Shown here piece by piece: positions 1 through 7,191 of a DNA stretch of 64,000 nucleotides. Source of the stretch: Pseudomonas sp. R-28-1W-6 (lineage in GTDB: Bacteria > Pseudomonadota > Gammaproteobacteria > Pseudomonadales > Pseudomonadaceae). The stretch is from assembly GCF_009799925.1 (NCBI RefSeq), contig NZ_WELK01000002.1:558001-622000 (forward strand), in the 5' to 3' direction. Position numbers and translations under genes: made by a program. Position 1 is the stretch's first letter, and the number at the start of each line of letters is the position of its first letter. The notes beneath the pieces are model-generated. The model ran no database searches. It had not been told where the DNA came from and worked only from the letters and a program-made list of their open reading frames with translations.

Positions 1-837
1 TACAACGCCGTGCAGTACGGCATCACCGATGCCGGCCTGATCGACTACGACGAAGTCGAGCGCCTGGCCGTCGAGCACAAGCCGAAGATGATCATCGCCG
101 GCTTCAGCGCCTACTCCCAGGTGCTGGACTTCCCGCGTTTCCGCGCCATCGCCGACAAGGTCGGTGCCTACCTGTTCGTCGACATGGCCCACGTGGCCGG
201 CCTGGTCGCCGCCGGCGTGTACCCGAACCCGGTGCCGTTCGCCGACGTGGTCACCACCACCACCCACAAGACCCTGCGCGGTCCGCGTGGCGGCCTGATC
301 CTGGCCAAGGCCAACGAAGAGATCGAGAAGAAGCTCAACTCCGCCGTATTCCCGGGCGGCCAGGGTGGCCCGCTGGAGCACGTCATCGCCGCCAAGGCGG
401 TGTGCTTCAAGGAAGCCCTGCAGCCCGAGTTCAAGACCTACCAGCAGCAGGTGGTGAAGAACGCCCAGGCGATGGCCGCGGTGTTCATCGAGCGCGGTTT
501 CGACGTGGTCTCCGGCGGCACGCAGAACCACCTGTTCCTGCTCTCGCTGATCAAGCAGGACATCACCGGTAAGGACGCCGACGCCGCCCTGGGTCGTGCC
601 TTCATCACCGTGAACAAGAACAGCGTGCCGAACGACCCGCGTTCGCCGTTCGTCACCTCCGGTCTGCGCATCGGCACCCCGGCCGTCACCACCCGCGGCT
701 TCGGCGAAGCCGAGTGCAAGGAACTGGCTGGCTGGATCTGCGACATCCTGCAGAACATGGGCGACGAGTCCGTGGTCGACGCGGTACGCGAGAAGGTCAA
801 GGCCGTCTGCGCCAAGCTGCCGGTATACGGCAACTAA
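1..837 (+). CDS. glyA: Serine hydroxymethyltransferase, 3' part (5' end outside window)
   Basis: Interconverts serine and glycine with tetrahydrofolate, the main cytosolic source of one-carbon units. The frame is open from the first base, so only the C-terminal 278 residues of a protein that is usually about 417 residues are present. The PLP-lysine signature (a run of threonines followed by [10 protein letters not shown]) lies around positions 253-294, and the segments FPGGQGG and [11 protein letters not shown] are typical of the family. A GTG at position 10 is internal and is not the start. A strong rho-independent terminator follows within 25 bases, so this is the end of a transcription unit. 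Identity is secure. Which glyA paralogue it is cannot be told from the fragment. Confidence 0.97.
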   Translation, partial: YNAVQYGITDAGLIDYDEVERLAVEHKPKMIIAGFSAYSQVLDFPRFRAIADKVGAYLFVDMAHVAGLVAAGVYPNPVPFADVVTTTTHKTLRGPRGGLILAKANEEIEKKLNSAVFPGGQGGPLEHVIAAKAVCFKEALQPEFKTYQQQVVKNAQAMAAVFIERGFDVVSGGTQNHLFLLSLIKQDITGKDADAALGRAFITVNKNSVPNDPRSPFVTSGLRIGTPAVTTRGFGEAECKELAGWICDILQNMGDESVVDAVREKVKAVCAKLPVYGN

Positions 838-860
838 GCGTCGACGCCCGCGCGGCACGA

Positions 861-886
861 AAAACCCGGCTCAGGCCGGGTTTTTT
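861..886 (+). terminator. Rho-independent terminator after glyA
   Basis: GC-rich hairpin AACCCGGC-TCA-GGCCGGGTT followed by a T6 run, 24 bases after the glyA stop codon. Confidence 0.9.
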
Positions 887-937
887 ATGCCCGGCGTTTG
901 CCGTAGGGTGCGCCATGCCCCCTCGGAGAAGATCGCC

Positions 938-1576
938 ATGAGCACGGATCAGCCGCCCAAGCCCGCACGCCGCCACCTCGAGCGCCCGAGCAAGGAGCTG
1001 ATCAGGCTGCTGCCGCCGTTCGATGCCCTGCCGCTGCAGCGCATCCACGTCCTGCGCACGCCAGCCGACTACGCATTCGCCCTGGAGCAGCTGCGCCAGG
1101 AGCCGTTCATCGGCTTCGATACCGAATCCAAGCCCTGCTTCACCAGCGATGCGCCGCGTACCGGCCCGCATGTCCTGCAGTTCGCCAGCCGCGAGCGGGC
1201 GTTCATCGTGCAACTGAACGGCGAGCCACCGCGCGACTTCCTGCGCGAGGTGATCGAGTCCCGGCACATGGTCAAGGTCGGTTTCGGCCTCAGCTCCGAC
1301 CGCGGCCCGCTGCAGCGCAAACTGGGCCTGAAACTCGGCGCCTCGGTCGATCTGGCGAACGCCATGCGCAAGCTCGGCTACAAGCAGGCGGTCGGCGTGC
1401 GCACCGCGGTGGCCATCGCCCTGGGCCGGCGACTGCGCAAGTCCAAGGCGGCCACCACCTCCAACTGGGCAGCCACGCACCTGTCGGAAAACCAGGTGCA
1501 GTATGCCGGGGAGGACGCCTTCGCCGCGCTGGCGGTGTTCTATGCGCTGGGCATGGCCGACAACCCGCCGAGTTAG
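938..1576 (+). CDS. DnaQ/RNase D-like 3'-5' exonuclease domain protein
   Basis: A 212-residue single-domain protein of the DEDD exonuclease superfamily. The three motifs are visible: FDTES (Exo I, DxE) near residue 65, the GFGLSSD region (Exo II) and YAGED (Exo III, YxxxD) near the C-terminus, indicating a DEDDy enzyme acting on DNA or RNA ends. The HRDC domain of true RNase D is absent, so the substrate is unknown. The ATG at 938 was chosen because GGAGAA lies just upstream. An in-frame upstream start at 887 would translate the glyA terminator region and half a repeat. Family assignment is firm, biological role is not. Confidence 0.85.
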   Translation: MSTDQPPKPARRHLERPSKELIRLLPPFDALPLQRIHVLRTPADYAFALEQLRQEPFIGFDTESKPCFTSDAPRTGPHVLQFASRERAFIVQLNGEPPRDFLREVIESRHMVKVGFGLSSDRGPLQRKLGLKLGASVDLANAMRKLGYKQAVGVRTAVAIALGRRLRKSKAATTSNWAATHLSENQVQYAGEDAFAALAVFYALGMADNPPS

Positions 1577-1944
1577 CCGGGGATCTCGCCCCCGGTGGCA
1601 CCCGCTGGTGCGCGCATAACGGCGCAGCCGGCCAAGGCCAGGCAGCCACACCGCTCGTCGGTTAGCGCATGCCGTGCTTCTTCGATGCAGGCATTCTTTT
1701 GTGAAGTGCATCACCTTATGCAGCGCAGTAGAACAGCCGGCCCGCAATGTCGCCGGTAGAGAAGCGGTATTCCAGCCGCCCGTGGGTTTCAGCAGTCCAG
1801 CCTTTCCTCCCTGCCCTTGACGCTCAACGCAGCCGGTCACGGCGCGCCTTTGCCGGCGCACTGCGACATCGCCTGCCGAGCCGCACACGCCATGCACGAC
1901 CGTAGCGGGTCCAGGCGCCGCTCAAGACAGCTGGCAAAGGGGAC
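1577..1944. other. 368-base non-coding region upstream of the RTX gene
   Basis: No convincing gene on either strand and no recognisable remnant of an epimerase module. It carries a CRP/Vfr-like palindrome at 1700-1715 and presumably the promoter of the RTX gene. No clear sigma-70 boxes were identified by eye. Confidence 0.6.
1700..1715. promoter_or_regulatory. Candidate CRP/Vfr binding site
   Basis: TGTGA-N6-TCACC, one mismatch from the CRP core TGTGA-N6-TCACA and preceded by the T-rich flank seen in Vfr sites. It lies about 230 bases upstream of the RTX/SGNH gene, within its only upstream intergenic region. Assignment to Vfr is inference. CRP-family sites this close to consensus can occur by chance. 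Confidence 0.45.
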
Positions 1945-4900
1945 ATGATGATCTACGATGCGAAGGATTTCGGGGCCACAGGCAATGGCCTGAGCGAGGA
2001 AAACGACAGCAGCCACGCCGAGCAGATCGACGGCATGCTCAGCGACAGCCTGGCTTCCAGCGAGCCCAGCGGCCAGTTGCTGGTGCAACTGGAGGGCAGT
2101 GGCGGCAATGACCTGCTGCTCGGCAGCGCGGCCGACGAGCTGCTGCTCGGCCTGGCCGGCGACGACAGCCTCAGCGGCGGCGCCGGCAACGACATCCTGG
2201 TGGGCGGCGCCGGCCGCGACAAACTCAGCGGCGGTGACGGCGCGGACACCTTCCGCTTCGCCGAGCTGCGCGACAGCTACCGCACCAGCAGCACCCGCTA
2301 CAACGACACCATCCTCGACTTCGACGGCACCCAGGACCGCATCGACCTGTACGGCCTCGGCTTCAGCGCCCTGGGCAATGGCTACAACGGCACCCTGCTG
2401 CTCAGCTACAGCAGCGCCAGCGACCGCACCTACCTGCAGTCCCTCGAACCCGACGGCAACGGCAATCGCTTCGAGCTGGCCATCCAGGGCAACCAGCTGG
2501 GCCTGCTGAATGCCGGCAACGTGCTCTTCAACGCCAATCCCGACAGCAACGGCGCACCGCTGCTGAACGAACCGCTGGCGGACCAGTACGCCAGCGAAAA
2601 CAGCGCCTTCAGCTACAGCTTTGCCGCCGCCAGCTTCACCGACCCGGACGCCGACAGCCTGAGCTACAGCGCCAGCCTGAGCGACGGCACGGCGCTGCCG
2701 GCCTGGCTGGCGTTCAACGCCGCCAGCCGCACCTTCAGCGGCATGCCGGGGCTGGAGGCGGCCGGGCTCTACGCGATCAAGGTCAGCGCCAGCGACGGCC
2801 GCGGCGGCCTGGTCAGCGACATCTTCCAGCTCAGCGTGAGCGATGCCCCGGCCGGCGCCTCGACCCTCTCGGGCAGCGCCGGCAATGACAGCCTGACCGG
2901 CACTGCGGCCGACGAAACGCTGCGCGGCCTGGGCGGCGACGATACGCTCGATGGCGGCGCCGGCAACGACCTGCTGGAGGGCGGCGCCGGGCGCGACAGC
3001 CTCAGCGGCGGCGACGGTGCCGACACCTTCCGCTTCGCCGCGCTGACCGACAGCTACCGCACCAGCACCACCCTCTACAGCGACACCATCCGCGACTTCG
3101 ATGGCAGCCAGGACCGCATCGACCTCTCCGGCCTCGGTTTCAGCGGCCTGGGCAGCGGCTACAACGGCACCCTGCTGCTCAGCTACAGCAGCGCCAGCGA
3201 CCGCACCTACCTGAAGTCCTACCAGTCCGATGCCAGCGGCAACTTCTTCGAGCTGGGCATGCGCGGCAACCAGCTGGCGGTCCTCAACCCCGGCAACCTG
3301 TTCTTCGACGCCCCGCCGCCACCGCCACCACCGGTGGTCCTCGACCTCATCGGCACCGCCGGCAACGACAGCCTGAGCGGCAGCGCCGCCGACGAGGTGC
3401 TGCTGGGCGATGCCGGCGCCGACAAGCTCGATGGTGGCGGCGGCAACGACCTGCTCGACGGCGGCGCCGGCAAGGACACGCTGACGGGCGGCAGCGGCAG
3501 CGACATCTTCCGTTTCACCAGCCTGCTCGACAGCTACCGCAACTACGGCCCCGCCGACATCGGCGCGGCCGACACCATCAGCGACTTCAGCGTCGGCACG
3601 GACAAGATCGACCTCTCGGCCCTGGGCATCACCGGGCTGGGCAACGGCTACGACCACAGCCTGTACATGACCCTCAACGACACCGGCAGCAAGACCTCGC
3701 TGAAGTCCCGCGAGCCGGACGCCGACGGCAACACCTTCGAGGTCGCGCTGAGCGGCAACCACCTGAACAGCCTGAGCGCAGCTGACTTCATCTTCGCCGC
3801 GCCGACGCCGCAGAACACCCTGTTCGTCCCCACGCTGGGCCAGTCCAATGCGCGGATACTGCGCATGTTCTCCGGCGACGAGGAGTCGGGGATCACGGAA
3901 ATGCTGCGCCAGCTGCAGCACTACACCGACTTCGACAAGGTGGAAAGCCTGTTCTTCGACGCCAACGGCGAGCCGGTGGACCTCGCCGTCGGCGGCAGCA
4001 CCGTCACCGGCCGCTCGACGGCCACCGATGCGGAGAAGGCCAAGGCCTGGTGGTACAGCGACACCGACCAGCCCGGCGAGGCGCTGCTGCAGGCCGTCGG
4101 CAACCTGCGCAGCCAGCTGGCGACGCTGCAGGCCAAGGGCAGCGTGACCCTGGCCCTGGTCTGGGGCCAGGGCGAGGACAACGCCATGGCCTACGCCAGC
4201 GCCACGGACAAGCAGGCCGAGATCGACCTGTACACCAGCAATACGCTGAAAGTCTTCGACTACCTCAAGGCCCAGCTGGGCACCCCGGACGCGACCTTCT
4301 ACCTGATGCTGACCGGCCACTACCAGCAGGAGGCCGCCGCCCTGCGCGGCCTGAGCGCGAGCGAGATCACCGCGATAGTCGCCGGCACCGAAGCCATCCG
4401 CCAGGCCCAGCAGGCGATGGCCGCCAGCCGCGACGACGTGAAAATCGCCGTGGACTACGGCGACCTGCCGCTGCGCTACGCCGTCGACCCGCTGACCTAC
4501 TACGACGACGTCTGGCACCTGCACGGCGACGCCAGCGAGATCATCGGCCAGCGCCTGGCCGACTTCATCGCCGGCGACCTCGGCTACCAGGGCGATGCCG
4601 GCGACAACGACGACCCCGGCGCGATCTCCCGGTACCCCGCCAACCGCATCCTGGGCGGCGCCGGCGACGACCTGCTGCTCGGCAGCGCCGGCGGCGACAC
4701 CCTCGATGGCGGCGCGGGCGACGACCACATGGCGGGCGGCGCCGGCAGCGACGTCTATATCGTCGACAGCACCGGCGATAGCGTGAGCGAAACCGACCTC
4801 AGTACCGACAGCGAGGAATACGACACGGTCGAATCGTCGGTGGACTGGACCCTCGGCGACAACCTGGAGCACCTCAGCCTGGTCGGCACGCAAGCGCGCC

Positions 4901-5796
4901 ACGGCACCGGCAACGGCCTGAACAACATCATCGGCGGCAATGCCGCGGACAATCTGCTGGATGGCGGCGCCGGCGCGGATGTCCTGCTCGGCGGCGCCGG
5001 CGCCGATAGCTATATCGTCGACGATGGCGGCGACCGGGTCGTGGAAGGCGCCGACGCCGGCATCGACCGGGTCCTCAGCAGCCTGGCCGACTACCTGCTG
5101 CCCAACAACATTGAAATCCTCGTGCTGACCGCGCCGGGCAACGCCAATGGCACGGGCAATGCCCTGGACAACCTCCTGTTCGCCGGCGCCGGGGATAACG
5201 TGCTCAACGGCGGGCTCGGCAACGACACCCTGTCCTATGCCCAGGCCGGGGCCGGCGTGGTCGTGCGCCTGTCCACCTCCCAGGCCCAGGCGACAGGCGG
5301 CTCGGGCGTCGACACCCTGCGCAACCTGGAAAACCTGATCGGCAGCGACTACGCCGACACCCTGGGCGGCCACAGCACCGACAACAGCCTGCAGGGCCTG
5401 GCCGGCAACGATGTGCTGAATGGCGGCGATGGCAACGACGTGCTCGACGGCGGTGCCGGCGCCGACTCCCTGAACGGCGGTAGCGGCGCCGACCGCTATG
5501 TGTTCGGCACACTGGAAGAGCTGGGCCTGGGCGAGCTGGCCGATCTGATCTACGGTTTCAACGCCGGCGAGGGCGACCGCATCGACCTGTCTGCCCTGGA
5601 TGGCAACCCGCTGACCGCCGCCCGCGAGGCCTTCAGCTACCTGGACGGCGCGGCCTTCAGCGACAGCGATGCCAGCGGCCAGCTGCGCTTCGCCGACGGC
5701 GTGCTGTACGGCAGCAGCAATGCCGACAGCGCGGCAGAGTTCATGATCAAGCTGCTCGGGGTGACGGACCTCTCGGCAAACGACCTGCTGGTCTGA
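1945..5796 (+). CDS. RTX calcium-binding protein with AlgE-like R-modules and an embedded SGNH/acetylesterase-like domain
   Basis: A 1283-residue, very acidic protein without a Sec signal. Order of parts: about 50 leader residues; RTX nonapeptides plus a DSYRT/DFDG/RIDL module (about 53-195); a cadherin-like or He_PIG domain (about 196-302); a second module (about 310-455); a P7 linker (457-463); a third module (to about 620); an SGNH-like domain (about 625-880); and more RTX blocks to the C-terminus, which ends in DLLV as type I secretion substrates often do. The SGNH domain shows GQSN (Ser634), GGST (683-686), WGQGE (740-744) and DDVWH (Asp855, His858), matching sialate/acetylxylan esterase-type blocks. 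The three modules resemble the R-modules of AlgE and PsmE mannuronan epimerases, but no epimerase module is present. AAGGGG favours the second ATG, at 1948. No type I secretion ABC/MFP genes are adjacent. Substrate is inferred, not shown. Confidence 0.85.
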   Translation: MMIYDAKDFGATGNGLSEENDSSHAEQIDGMLSDSLASSEPSGQLLVQLEGSGGNDLLLGSAADELLLGLAGDDSLSGGAGNDILVGGAGRDKLSGGDGADTFRFAELRDSYRTSSTRYNDTILDFDGTQDRIDLYGLGFSALGNGYNGTLLLSYSSASDRTYLQSLEPDGNGNRFELAIQGNQLGLLNAGNVLFNANPDSNGAPLLNEPLADQYASENSAFSYSFAAASFTDPDADSLSYSASLSDGTALPAWLAFNAASRTFSGMPGLEAAGLYAIKVSASDGRGGLVSDIFQLSVSDAPAGASTLSGSAGNDSLTGTAADETLRGLGGDDTLDGGAGNDLLEGGAGRDSLSGGDGADTFRFAALTDSYRTSTTLYSDTIRDFDGSQDRIDLSGLGFSGLGSGYNGTLLLSYSSASDRTYLKSYQSDASGNFFELGMRGNQLAVLNPGNLFFDAPPPPPPPVVLDLIGTAGNDSLSGSAADEVLLGDAGADKLDGGGGNDLLDGGAGKDTLTGGSGSDIFRFTSLLDSYRNYGPADIGAADTISDFSVGTDKIDLSALGITGLGNGYDHSLYMTLNDTGSKTSLKSREPDADGNTFEVALSGNHLNSLSAADFIFAAPTPQNTLFVPTLGQSNARILRMFSGDEESGITEMLRQLQHYTDFDKVESLFFDANGEPVDLAVGGSTVTGRSTATDAEKAKAWWYSDTDQPGEALLQAVGNLRSQLATLQAKGSVTLALVWGQGEDNAMAYASATDKQAEIDLYTSNTLKVFDYLKAQLGTPDATFYLMLTGHYQQEAAALRGLSASEITAIVAGTEAIRQAQQAMAASRDDVKIAVDYGDLPLRYAVDPLTYYDDVWHLHGDASEIIGQRLADFIAGDLGYQGDAGDNDDPGAISRYPANRILGGAGDDLLLGSAGGDTLDGGAGDDHMAGGAGSDVYIVDSTGDSVSETDLSTDSEEYDTVESSVDWTLGDNLEHLSLVGTQARHGTGNGLNNIIGGNAADNLLDGGAGADVLLGGAGADSYIVDDGGDRVVEGADAGIDRVLSSLADYLLPNNIEILVLTAPGNANGTGNALDNLLFAGAGDNVLNGGLGNDTLSYAQAGAGVVVRLSTSQAQATGGSGVDTLRNLENLIGSDYADTLGGHSTDNSLQGLAGNDVLNGGDGNDVLDGGAGADSLNGGSGADRYVFGTLEELGLGELADLIYGFNAGEGDRIDLSALDGNPLTAAREAFSYLDGAAFSDSDASGQLRFADGVLYGSSNADSAAEFMIKLLGVTDLSANDLLV
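2380..2436 (+). repeat. Intragenic repeat unit, copy 1
   Basis: A 57-base segment encoding the GYNGTLLLSYSSASDRTYL stretch of the first module. It is identical to 3157-3213, marking a recent duplication or gene-conversion tract within the RTX gene. Confidence 0.9.
3157..3213 (+). repeat. Intragenic repeat unit, copy 2
   Basis: Identical at the nucleotide level to 2380-2436. The surrounding modules (about 290 bases each) are also highly similar. The third module, near 3490-3790, is more diverged. Confidence 0.9.
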
Positions 5797-5809
5797 GCGG
5801 CCGCGCCCC

Positions 5810-6784
5810 TCAGGCCTGCAGCGCGGCGAAGCCCGCGCGGATGTCGTCCTCCGGCAGGTTGTCGCCGATGAACACGATCACGCTCTCGCGCGTCTCGCCC
5901 ACCGGCCACGGGCTGTCGAAATCGAAGCCGTACAGGCGCAGCACGCCCTGGAACACCATGCGCCGCTCCTCGCCGGCGATGCTCAGCACGCCCTTGTAGC
6001 GCAGCAGCGCGTTGCCGTGCTGCTCCAGCAGGTTTTCCATGAAGGCGCTGAGCTTATCCAGATCCAGCGCCCGCTCGCTTTTAAGCACCAGGGTGGCGAT
6101 GCGGTCCGGCGTGGCCGCGGCGGGCAGCAGCGGGCGCAGGGTCGGCACCGGGGCGATATCGGCATTCAGGTTGAAGCCGCGGATATCCAGCAGCTCGGCC
6201 AGGTCGATGCGACCGTGCTCGACCACGCGCAGCGGTGCGCGGCGGTTGATCCGCTGCAGGCGCAGGCTCAGCGCTTCGATGTGGGCGGCGTCGACCAGGT
6301 CGGTCTTGCTCAGCAGGATGCGGTCGGCGAAGCCGACCTGGGCCTGGGCGATGGTCTCGGTCAGGTGGCGCTCGGCATTGGCTGCGTCCACTAGGGTGAG
6401 GATGCCGTCCAGCACATAGCGTTCGCACAGTTCGGCGTCGGCGAAGAAGGTCTGCGCCACCGGCGCCGGGTCGGCCAGGCCGGTGCACTCGATCACCAGG
6501 CGGTCGAAGGCCAGCTCGCCGGCATCCAGCTTGTCCAGCAGCAGGTAAAGGGCCTTTTCCAGCTCGACATGGATCGAGCAGCAGACGCAGCCATTGGCCA
6601 GGGTCATGACCTCCACCGGCGCGCCGCCGAGCAGCTGGCCGTCGATCGGCGTGTCGCTGTACTCGTTCTCGATCACCGCCAGTTTCAGGCCGTGCTCGGC
6701 CTGCAGCAGGTGCTTGAGCAGGGTGGTCTTGCCGGCACCGAGAAAGCCGCTGAGCACGGTGACGGGGATGGGTTCATGGGCCAT
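5810..6784 (-). CDS. CobW/COG0523 family GTP-binding protein (YjiA-like)
   Basis: A 324-residue G3E-family P-loop GTPase that probably delivers or senses a transition metal in the cytosol. Walker A GFLGAGKT is at residues 13-20, the metal-binding CxCC motif (Cys66, Cys68, Cys69) sits in NGCVCC, and the C-terminal CobW domain follows. Length and the motif ENEYSD match E. coli YjiA. The gene lies downstream of ybdD-cstA on the same strand, the same association as yjiY-yjiX-yjiA in enterobacteria, so the three probably form one functional neighbourhood. It converges with the RTX gene, with only 13 bases between the stops. Family is certain. The metal (zinc is common in this clade) and the client protein are unknown. 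Confidence 0.88.
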   Translation of the reverse strand: MAHEPIPVTVLSGFLGAGKTTLLKHLLQAEHGLKLAVIENEYSDTPIDGQLLGGAPVEVMTLANGCVCCSIHVELEKALYLLLDKLDAGELAFDRLVIECTGLADPAPVAQTFFADAELCERYVLDGILTLVDAANAERHLTETIAQAQVGFADRILLSKTDLVDAAHIEALSLRLQRINRRAPLRVVEHGRIDLAELLDIRGFNLNADIAPVPTLRPLLPAAATPDRIATLVLKSERALDLDKLSAFMENLLEQHGNALLRYKGVLSIAGEERRMVFQGVLRLYGFDFDSPWPVGETRESVIVFIGDNLPEDDIRAGFAALQA

Positions 6785-6797
6785 GAAGTCGTCCTGC

Positions 6798-6881
6798 GTA
6801 GGGTGGTTCGGGGCGCGCAGCTCGCGCCTTAGCGAGCCACCGAGCGGTTAGCGGTAGATGAGCAAGGTCTCATCCACCCGA
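6798..6881. repeat. GTAGGGTG-family palindromic repeats (two units)
   Basis: The first unit starts GTAGGGTGGTTCG and is closed by GCGAGCCACC. A second short palindrome, GGTAGATGAG...CTCATCCACC, follows. Both lie in the gap between the YjiA-like gene and ybdD and belong to the dispersed repeat family seen elsewhere in the window. Confidence 0.6.
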
Positions 6882-6933
6882 GAAAGAAACACGCCACGGC
6901 TAGCGTGGCGTGCGGGTATTGCATGCAAGGCTA

Positions 6934-7137
6934 TCAGCAACAACGTACCGGGCGGCCCTTGCCCCCGCCATAACGGGCTTCCTGGCGCTCGCGGAAGAAC
7001 GCCTCGTAGCTCATCACCGGCTGGTCCGGGTGCTGGGTCTGCATATGTTCGACATAGGTGTCGTAGTCGGGCATGCCCACCAGCATGCGCGCGGCCTGCC
7101 CGAGGTACTTGCCCATGCGGCTGAGATCATTGAACAC
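6934..7137 (-). CDS. YbdD/YjiX family small protein (DUF466)
   Basis: A 67-residue protein, the same length as E. coli YjiX and close to YbdD. It shows the family pattern [23 protein letters not shown] followed by [15 protein letters not shown] and a basic, cysteine-containing tail. The GTG start at 7137 is preceded at 8 bases by GGGAGG. An upstream start would place this ribosome site inside the protein. It follows cstA by 54 bases on the same strand and is almost certainly co-transcribed. In E. coli, partners of this family accompany the CstA/BtsT pyruvate transporters, and an accessory role in transport is likely here. Confidence 0.9.
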   Translation of the reverse strand: MFNDLSRMGKYLGQAARMLVGMPDYDTYVEHMQTQHPDQPVMSYEAFFRERQEARYGGGKGRPVRCC

Positions 7138-7191
7138 CGTGCATTCCTCCCGCTGGCAGCGGGCCGGCCAGGCCGGCCCGCCGCTAGTCAC

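Noticed and set aside
887..937. Upstream extension of the exonuclease gene from an ATG at 887
   Set aside because: It would encode the terminator tail and part of a repeat. GGAGAA before the ATG at 938 decides the start.
1837..5373. A 1178-codon open frame antisense to the RTX gene
   Set aside because: Low-complexity Ala/Val/Gly translation produced by the repetitive GC-rich RTX codons, no domain, no ribosome site, fully covered by a real gene.
2099..5512. Regular nucleotide repeats inside the RTX gene, considered as a CRISPR-like or satellite array
   Set aside because: The period is 27 bases in frame and encodes GGxGxDxLx nonapeptides. There are no spacers and it is explained by the protein.
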